From positions 6,205 through 70,204 of the forward strand of contig JANOVM010000079.1 of assembly GCA_031417395.1 (NCBI GenBank): a stretch of DNA of 64,000 bases. The letters are read 5' to 3'. Position numbers and translations under genes: made by a program. Shown here in pieces: positions 61,250-64,000 of the stretch. Within the stretch, counting starts at the first letter, position 1. Each line of letters opens with the position of its first letter. The stretch comes from JADKIH01 sp031417395 (GTDB lineage: Bacteria > Bacteroidota > Bacteroidia > AKYH767-A > 2013-40CM-41-45). The notes below the pieces were generated by a model that did not search any database, was not told the origin of the DNA, and saw only the letters and a list, made by a program, of their open reading frames with translations.

Positions 61250-64000
61250 ATGAAAAAAATAAGTACTGTTTTATTCTTTATTTTATTTTGTTTTTTTTCC
61301 ACAGCCCAAACAGTTAAAATTCTTTTCGATGCAACAAAAGCTGAAAGTGCCGGGAATGCAGACTGGGTCATTGATGCTAATACCAATAATCTTGGCTATA
61401 GCTCCGGCCCGGCAGTATTGAATGCCGGATCGGAATCCAACCCACAACAAATTCCTTTTCCGGCTCAATCCGGAATTACCGCTTCTACCCCGGAAACTTA
61501 TTGGAAAGGTGGTTTATCGTATTGGGGCGTAGATTGTGTTCTTCGTAATTACATTGTAGAAACCTTGCCTTATAATGGACAAATTACCTATGGAAATGGC
61601 AGCAATGCGCAGGACCTGTCCAATTATGATGTTTTCATAGTATGTGAACCCAATATACTTTTTACTGCATCAGAAAAAACGGCCATACTCAATTTTGTTC
61701 AAAATGGCGGCGGACTTTTTATGGTTTCTGATCATAACATATCAGACAGAAATAACGACGGCTGGGATTCTCCTCATATTTGGAATGACTTGATGGTAAA
61801 CAATAGCATTCAGGCTAATCCGTTTGGATTTACTTTTGATTATACAGACTTTTCTCAAACTACTTCTAATATTCCTTCATTGCCTACTGATTCTATCTTG
61901 CACGGTCCTGCCGGCAATGTTGCTCAGGCAAAATTTGTGAATGGTACGAGTCTTACTTTAAATACTTCTCAAAACGCTTCTGTAAAGGGAGTGGTTTATA
62001 AAACCGGATCTTCTTTCGGAAACACAGGTGTGATGTGTGCTTATTCACGTTTTGGAAGTGGAAAAGTCGCAGCTCTTGGCGACAGCTCACCGTGCGACGA
62101 TGGTTCGGGTGATTCCGGAGACCAGCTTTACAACGGCTATATTACGGATGCCGGAGGAAATCACCGCAAATTGCTGATGAACATTACCATTTGGCTTGCA
62201 ACATCAACCTCTGCTACGCAACCCGTAGCTGATTTTACTGCCAGTCCGCTTTCAGTTTGTATAGGCCAGTCGACGATATTCACAAATTCTTCTTCAGGGT
62301 CAATTACAAGTTATTCATGGAACTTCGGCTCCGGTGCCACTCCGGCAACATCAAGTTCTTCCGGACCGGTTTCTGTTTCCTATTCTTCTTCAGGAACTAA
62401 AACGGTTTCTTTAACAGTTACAGGTCCGGGCGGCTCATCAACTGCTACTAAAACGAATTATATAAGTGTTCCTGCATCATGTACCAGTAAAGATATAGGA
62501 GTATTATCACTTCTCGATCCTGCAACTTCCATATGCCCGGAACCGTCACAAGCTTTGCAGGTTCGGATAAAAAATTACGGAGCTGCCACCATTGACTTTT
62601 CCCTGGTAAATGCCACTGTTACTTTAAAAGCCACAAACCCTTCTTCTATCCAACAGAATTTTTCAAAAACGCTTAACAGTGGCACGCTTGCTTCCGGAGC
62701 AACACTTGATGTAACTTTCGCAAGTACTTACGACATGAGTGTTCCGGGAAATTATACCATAAACAGTTTTACGAGTATTGCTTCTGATGCAAATACTTCG
62801 AATGATACCATGCCACCTGTTTCAGTAATTGTATCCCAGGGATTTTTATCGGATTATACTGTTATGACAGAAAATATGGGAACGGTAAGTACTACCACAA
62901 CTATTACACTGCACGAGACAAATGGTGGTTTCGAAAATGACAACTTAATCATGTCGGGCAGCGCTGATGTTAGAACAACAGTTCAATCATCAGGGTATAC
63001 TACAGCATCAGCCGGGGCCAATGTTTTCTTTACAAATGCGGCCGGTAAAAATTTCATTATACAAGGAATCGATGCTTCCGTTTTCAGTAACCTGAGTTTA
63101 TCTTTTGGAATTTATAACGGCACATCAGGATCAACGGGAAGTGATTTTTCTGTGAAAGTAAGTTCCGATGGTACAACTTACACTTCCCTTTCAATTCCTC
63201 CCTTGCCCACTGCAATGGGATGGTATTATGTAACCGCTACCGGGGCAATTCCTTCAGCAAGTAATTTACGAATACAATTTATTCAGAATGGCAGCACAAA
63301 TCAGTACCGTGTAGATGACGTGCTTCTTGTAAACAAAATTACGGCTCCTGTCATTTCACCGCAAGGTCCTGTTAATTTATGCCAGGGTGGTTCTGTTGTG
63401 CTGACAGCCACTCCTACGATTTCATATTTATGGTCGAATGGAGCCACTACGCAAAGCGTTACAGTTAATTCATCCGGAACTTATTCTGTAACGGAAACCA
63501 ATGAATCAGGATGTACTATTACTACTTCACCTGTTTCTGTTATAGTCAATCCTGTCTTTACTAATACGGTAAATGTTTCTATTTGCCCCGGCAGCAATTA
63601 TACATTACCCGATGGTATTATAGTCAGCGCTTCGGGAACTTACACTTCAATTTTGCAATCTGTTGTAGGATGTGACAGTACAATTATTACCAATCTTACT
63701 ATCATACAAACGAATGATAACAATGCTTGTACATTGGACGCCTGCAATTCATCTAACGGCTCAGTTACCCACACTTTGCTAAACACAGACGATAGTAATG
63801 CCTGTACAACCGATGCCTGCAATATTTCTACAGGGGCTATTACACACATAGCCGTAAGTGTCGACGATAGCAATGGCTGTACTACCGATGCCTGCAATAC
63901 TTCCACAGGGGCTATCACACATACTGCAATTAATATTAGCGACAGTAATGCCTGCACAACGGATGCTTGTGCTACATCTACGGGAGTTATTACCCATACT
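61250..64000 (+). CDS. Large secreted multi-domain repeat protein (3' end outside window)
   Basis: 917 codons without a stop up to the right edge. Signal peptide (MKKISTVLFFILFCFFSTAQ). Residues about 22-325 form an alpha/beta domain like the class I amidotransferase-like/ThuA-type fold: VKILFDATKAESAGNADWV, NYDVFIVCEPN, NFVQNGGGLFMVSDHN and a late GSGKVAALGDSS. A PKD domain follows (ADFTASPLSVCIGQSTIFTNSS ... YSWNFGSG), then a CARDB-like domain (DIGVLSLLDPATSICPEP), a beta-sandwich with choice-of-anchor features, an Ig-like unit (PQGPVNLCQGGSVVLTATP) and, at the edge, 26-residue repeats of the type DDSNACTTDACNTSTGAITHT. A T9SS tail is expected beyond the window. Confidence 0.85.
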   Translation, partial: MKKISTVLFFILFCFFSTAQTVKILFDATKAESAGNADWVIDANTNNLGYSSGPAVLNAGSESNPQQIPFPAQSGITASTPETYWKGGLSYWGVDCVLRNYIVETLPYNGQITYGNGSNAQDLSNYDVFIVCEPNILFTASEKTAILNFVQNGGGLFMVSDHNISDRNNDGWDSPHIWNDLMVNNSIQANPFGFTFDYTDFSQTTSNIPSLPTDSILHGPAGNVAQAKFVNGTSLTLNTSQNASVKGVVYKTGSSFGNTGVMCAYSRFGSGKVAALGDSSPCDDGSGDSGDQLYNGYITDAGGNHRKLLMNITIWLATSTSATQPVADFTASPLSVCIGQSTIFTNSSSGSITSYSWNFGSGATPATSSSSGPVSVSYSSSGTKTVSLTVTGPGGSSTATKTNYISVPASCTSKDIGVLSLLDPATSICPEPSQALQVRIKNYGAATIDFSLVNATVTLKATNPSSIQQNFSKTLNSGTLASGATLDVTFASTYDMSVPGNYTINSFTSIASDANTSNDTMPPVSVIVSQGFLSDYTVMTENMGTVSTTTTITLHETNGGFENDNLIMSGSADVRTTVQSSGYTTASAGANVFFTNAAGKNFIIQGIDASVFSNLSLSFGIYNGTSGSTGSDFSVKVSSDGTTYTSLSIPPLPTAMGWYYVTATGAIPSASNLRIQFIQNGSTNQYRVDDVLLVNKITAPVISPQGPVNLCQGGSVVLTATPTISYLWSNGATTQSVTVNSSGTYSVTETNESGCTITTSPVSVIVNPVFTNTVNVSICPGSNYTLPDGIIVSASGTYTSILQSVVGCDSTIITNLTIIQTNDNNACTLDACNSSNGSVTHTLLNTDDSNACTTDACNISTGAITHIAVSVDDSNGCTTDACNTSTGAITHTAINISDSNACTTDACATSTGVITHT
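63715..64000 (+). repeat. 78-bp tandem repeats (26 residues), running off the right edge
   Basis: At least four units, each coding for a variant of D-D-S-N-A-C-T-T-D-A-C-N-T-S-T-G-A-I-T-H, with two Cys per unit. The motif is frequent in long Bacteroidota and deltaproteobacterial surface proteins, where arrays can be very long. Confidence 0.85.

Overview
The window looks like a chromosomal segment from an environmental member of the Bacteroidota (Sphingobacteriia/Chitinophagia/Cytophagia-like). Evidence for this: AT-rich DNA, promoter-like TAnnTTTG boxes, several secreted proteins ending in type IX secretion (T9SS) C-terminal sorting domains, SBBP, PKD and Ig-like repeat surface proteins, lipoproteins of the CKKD type, and few Shine-Dalgarno sequences. 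There is no tRNA, rRNA, CRISPR array, IS element or phage module that I can support. TGA is used as a normal stop in many genes.

Layout. 0-12.7 kb: mixed housekeeping and surface genes: a leucine-rich repeat protein cut by the left edge, a serine hydrolase lipoprotein, a GNAT acetyltransferase, a small beta-barrel protein, an SBBP propeller T9SS protein, an SRPBCC protein, an ECF sigma factor of the SigZ type next to a tiny protein with 27% cysteine, a lactonase-like propeller lipoprotein, an OmpR/HK two-component pair and a P460-like cytochrome lipoprotein. 12.8-15.1 kb: YtxH-like protein and the cysE-cysK cysteine operon with an attenuator-like leader. 15.9-25.4 kb: one giant Ig-repeat surface protein gene interrupted by a single in-frame TGA. 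25.7-28.1 kb: a TMTC-like membrane TPR protein and a small membrane protein. 28.1-41.5 kb: a divergent surface locus, with a minus-strand operon (three exported proteins plus a Tat-type pirin) facing a plus-strand pair (an 1,800-residue Ig/PKD T9SS protein and an outer-membrane barrel). 41.6-47.1 kb: a lipocalin-like lipoprotein and two T9SS proteins sharing a C-terminal module. 47.6-61.1 kb: a glycan-assembly region with GT39-type membrane enzymes, GT2 transferases, methyltransferases, a flippase and DUF2142-like membrane proteins in mixed orientation. 61.25 kb to the right edge: another large repeat protein cut by the window.

How it works together. Most of the window serves the cell surface: secreted repeat proteins exported by Sec and anchored by T9SS, the glycan genes that may supply surface polysaccharide or the sugar linked to T9SS cargo, and regulators. 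The best candidates for something undescribed are (1) the SigZ sigma factor and Cys-rich peptide, each preceded by the same CGTC-N15-CGTC element; (2) the cysE leader with mutually exclusive pairing and a true intrinsic terminator; and (3) the divergent 29-41.5 kb locus whose exported proteins seem to share one NTF2-like domain. All functional statements are from reading the sequence; no database search was run.
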